Source: Anaerolineales bacterium
GTDB lineage: Bacteria > Chloroflexota > Anaerolineae > Anaerolineales > Villigracilaceae
Assembly (NCBI GenBank): GCA_016928525.1
Contig: JAFGKO010000132.1
Location: 1 to 6,983 of the forward strand
Length of the DNA stretch: 6,983 nucleotides
Direction of reading: 5' to 3'
In this document: positions 5,293 to 6,983 of the stretch, one piece after another
How positions within the stretch are numbered: position 1 is the stretch's first letter
Layout of the letters: each line of letters opens with the position of its first letter
Program-made: the position numbers and the translations under genes
The notes under the pieces: generated by a model
Told to the model about the DNA's origin: nothing
The model's database searches: none
What the model saw: only the letters and a program-made list of their open reading frames with translations

Positions 5293-5703
5293 TTACAGAT
5301 TTTGTCCCAACGCTTCAACCTGAACTTCGACCTGCTCCAAATCAAGCGGCGCTTCATCGCTCAAACCTTCATCCTGCTTCCAGACCACACTACCCATTTC
5401 ATCCAGCAGAACCAAAGAAGGCGCACGGATGACGCCGTATTGCTGCGCTAGATCGGGGCGACGGTCGAGATCGACGCGGATGACACGCACGGGCACGTTC
5501 CAACTGTCTATCTGGGTGTTTGCGTTGTTGTAGACCAACAGTTCACACTCACAGCCGCGCGCCTTGTTGAAGAATAACAGGGCAGGTTCCCCGTTCAGTT
5601 CGAGCGGTAGTCGCGGGGCGAACCAGCCCAGTTGAACGGCTTTCAGTCCCAAGATAAGTGCCAAACCAAGCGAGAAAACCAACCACAGGACTTTGCGGCT
5701 CAT
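5293..5703 (-). CDS. membrane-anchored thioredoxin-fold protein with C-x-C active site
   Basis: A 136-aa protein with one N-terminal membrane helix (about residues 5-22) and a thioredoxin-like domain outside. The active-site loop after the strand ALLFF reads KARGCECELL: C51-E-C53, a CxC where thioredoxins have CxxC. The later landmarks fit the fold: RVIRVDLD, QQYGVIRAPSLVLLDEMG with the expected cis-proline at P95, and a C-terminal helix. The start at 5703 forms an ATGA overlap with the end of the CcdA gene, so translation is probably coupled; a GTG at 5712 is possible. It would probably exchange disulfides with CcdA as electron source. CxC thiol sites in other proteins tend towards isomerase or metal-handling behaviour. 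The function here is not established. Confidence 0.82.
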   Translation of the reverse strand: MSRKVLWLVFSLGLALILGLKAVQLGWFAPRLPLELNGEPALLFFNKARGCECELLVYNNANTQIDSWNVPVRVIRVDLDRRPDLAQQYGVIRAPSLVLLDEMGSVVWKQDEGLSDEAPLDLEQVEVQVEALGQNL

Positions 5704-6374
5704 GCAATCCACACAAAATACAAACCAACGGCAATCACCACTACCCCGGCAATCTTTTCCAGAGCCTCGTTCCAGCGACCGAAAGCCTGCATCCGTTTAA
5801 GGATGCCTGTGAACGTCCCGGCCAGCACGATCGGCACGCCGCGCCCGAGGGCATAGACGAACAACAACGCCGCGCCGTAAAGGAGCGCGCCCTTTGCCAT
5901 CACATAGGTCAAGATGGCGGCCAGCACAGGCGTGGCGCACTGTGATGCCACCAGCCCGGAGACCAACCCCAGCGCCAACGCGCCGGGCGCGCCTTTGAGG
6001 GTGACCTGTTCGCGCAGTCCGCCCAACCAGAGCGGCATCTCGATGTGGATCAGGTCGAGCATGTTCAACCCGATGACGAAACAGACAAAAGCCACCAGAT
6101 AGTACCACCAGGAGGTCGATGCTCCCACCAGCCCGCCGATCAGCCCCGCCGCCACGCCCAAGAGCATGAAAGTCAATGCCAGGCCAATGGCAAACATCAA
6201 AGAAAGTGTGAAAGCACGCCTGCGCGGCAGGTCGTGTGAACCGCCGACATAACCCACCACCAACGGGATCATTGCCACGTTGCAGGGGCCGATGCTGGTA
6301 AGGATGCCGCCCAGGAAGACCAGCGCGAAAGCCAGCAAGGAAGCGTTTTCGATGAGGGTGAAATCGAGGTTCAT
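5700..6374 (-). CDS. ccdA: CcdA/DsbD-type transmembrane thiol-disulfide transporter
   Basis: A 224-aa polytopic membrane protein of the size of CcdA, with about six hydrophobic segments. The two redox cysteines are in the expected places: C31 in the first helix (GGILTSIGPCNVAMIPLV, compare the family's SPC-x-P motif) and C146 in the fourth (GLVASQCATPVLAAIL). CcdA moves reducing equivalents from cytoplasmic thioredoxin across the membrane to extracytoplasmic thioredoxin-like proteins, for example in cytochrome c maturation. Here it is flanked by two membrane-anchored thioredoxin-fold proteins, its likely acceptors. The ATG at 6374 follows the upstream stop by one base, with AGGA upstream. Its stop overlaps the next start as ATGA. 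No cytochrome c or haem-ligation gene is visible in the window, so the end use of the electrons is open. Confidence 0.93.
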   Translation of the reverse strand: MNLDFTLIENASLLAFALVFLGGILTSIGPCNVAMIPLVVGYVGGSHDLPRRRAFTLSLMFAIGLALTFMLLGVAAGLIGGLVGASTSWWYYLVAFVCFVIGLNMLDLIHIEMPLWLGGLREQVTLKGAPGALALGLVSGLVASQCATPVLAAILTYVMAKGALLYGAALLFVYALGRGVPIVLAGTFTGILKRMQAFGRWNEALEKIAGVVVIAVGLYFVWIA

Positions 6375-6375
6375 A

Positions 6376-6834
6376 TTATTGTCCTGCCGCCAAGCGGGTT
6401 AATGTATCGCGGAATTGATCGGACGGCATGGCGCCGATGAAAACCTGACGGATTCCTTGCGCATCGTAAAAGACCAGAGTCGGGATGGATTGCAGGCGTT
6501 CGCGGCGCAGGATGTTGGCGTTGTTTTTGTCGTACACATCCACGTCGATCAGCACAACGGCGTCTTGAAAGTCGGGATAGATATTTGCCACGGTGCCCAT
6601 CATCTCTTTGCAGGGAATGCAATCCAGTGAATGCAGGAAAACAAAGGTTGGACGTTTGGCGTTGAGCGCCTGGTCGAGCTGGGATTCGAGCGAAGCAGTA
6701 GAAGCAGATGAGTTGCCGCCGCCTCTGAAGGCAAAGATGACGATCATCAGCAGAGCGATGCCTACCAGGATCAACAGGGTCGGCGGCTGCTTGCGGGCCG
6801 GGCGTTTGCGCCTGAGATATTTGTGGGCGGGCAT
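6376..6834 (-). CDS. membrane-anchored thioredoxin-like protein (CIPC)
   Basis: A 152-aa protein with a very basic N-terminus (HKYLRRKRPARKQ), a membrane helix (about 19-36), a short Gly/Ser linker and a thioredoxin domain. The strand TFVFLHSLDCIPCKEM carries the active site C72-I-P-C75. VVLIDVDVYD, SIPTLVFYDAQG (cis-proline P118) and a terminal helix complete the fold. The positive-inside rule places the catalytic domain outside the membrane. The start at 6834 has GAGGA seven bases upstream and overlaps the VKOR-family stop by one base. It is probably an exchange partner of CcdA downstream and the VKOR-family protein upstream, as reductase or as a DsbA-like oxidant. The CIPC sequence alone does not settle the direction. 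Confidence 0.88.
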   Translation of the reverse strand: MPAHKYLRRKRPARKQPPTLLILVGIALLMIVIFAFRGGGNSSASTASLESQLDQALNAKRPTFVFLHSLDCIPCKEMMGTVANIYPDFQDAVVLIDVDVYDKNNANILRRERLQSIPTLVFYDAQGIRQVFIGAMPSDQFRDTLTRLAAGQ

Positions 6835-6983
6835 TATTCGTCCTCGTCTGAGACAGCAAATTGAAGAACGGCAGGCGGGGTGCCGAGCAAAAGCAGCAGG
6901 GTCACGATGACTGCCGAAGCGAGGCACCAGCTGCATACTGCTTTGATCACGAAAGGCTCAAGATAGGTGAGATAGAGCGAGAA
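6834..6983 (-). CDS. VKOR-family (vitamin K epoxide reductase-like) protein, C-terminal 49 residues, cut by window edge
   Basis: The open frame enters from the window edge and ends in TAA at 6836-6834, which shares its last base with the next ATG. The residues read FSLYLTYLEPFVIKAVCSWC, then LASAVIVTLLLLLGTPP and an acidic tail. YLTYLEPFVI-AVC-WC is the hallmark of the last helices of bacterial VKOR. CSWC is the CxxC that passes electrons to quinone. Such proteins re-oxidise extracytoplasmic thioredoxin-like partners and replace DsbB in many bacteria. The one-base overlap with the CIPC thioredoxin gene fits the usual VKOR/thioredoxin pairing. The N-terminal part and start lie outside the window, so completeness cannot be judged. 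Confidence 0.88.
   Translation of the reverse strand, partial: FSLYLTYLEPFVIKAVCSWCLASAVIVTLLLLLGTPPAVLQFAVSDEDE

Noticed and set aside
4337..5323. Plus-strand open frames opposite the Fe-S genes.
   Set aside because: They are antisense shadows: no ribosome binding sites, low-complexity or unnatural composition, and the minus-strand proteins have clear motifs.

Overview
The window reads as chromosomal DNA from a Chloroflexi-type bacterium, probably of the Anaerolineae. This is inferred from protein style: a surface protein with a 'PTPVPPTPIPP' linker, an HD-GYP sensor, a stand-alone PspC protein, and a VKOR/thioredoxin/CcdA redox cluster. No marker gene fixes the taxonomy. Layout, left to right: (1) 160-3088, plus strand, is a two-gene unit: a membrane-bound sensor with HAMP and HD-GYP domains (predicted cyclic-di-GMP phosphodiesterase), overlapped by 17 nt by a membrane-anchored surface protein with a proline-rich stalk and two tandem copies of an Ig-like domain. 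A very long hairpin with a T-tract (about 3143-3208) closes the unit. (2) 3249-3455, plus strand, is a 68-aa PspC-domain protein with a strong ribosome binding site. (3) 3459-3652, plus strand, is a compact tRNA-Val(CAC) unit with a near-consensus promoter (17-nt spacer, GC-rich discriminator), a leader hairpin that includes the first three tRNA bases, the tRNA, and an intrinsic terminator. (4) 3657-3997 has no intact gene but is structured. It holds an exact 40-nt copy of the tRNA 3' half, cut into four blocks by three GC-rich inserts of 18-21 nt; a 14-18 bp hairpin; a probable minus-strand terminator; and an apparent relic of a LuxR/NarL-type DNA-binding domain. (5) 3998-6983, minus strand, is one tightly packed operon. 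In transcription order: C-terminus of a VKOR-family protein (cut by the window edge), membrane-anchored thioredoxin (CIPC), CcdA-like thiol transporter, second membrane-anchored thioredoxin-fold protein with an unusual C-E-C site, a four-cysteine Fe-S protein, a 48-aa protein, and a second paralogous Fe-S protein. The first four genes make a membrane thiol/disulfide relay with both an oxidising (VKOR) and a reducing (CcdA/thioredoxin) arm. The Fe-S proteins are probably its clients or partners, but that link is inferred only from gene order. The most unusual item is the interrupted tRNA copy at 3657-3755. The redox/Fe-S operon is the best candidate for a little-described functional module.
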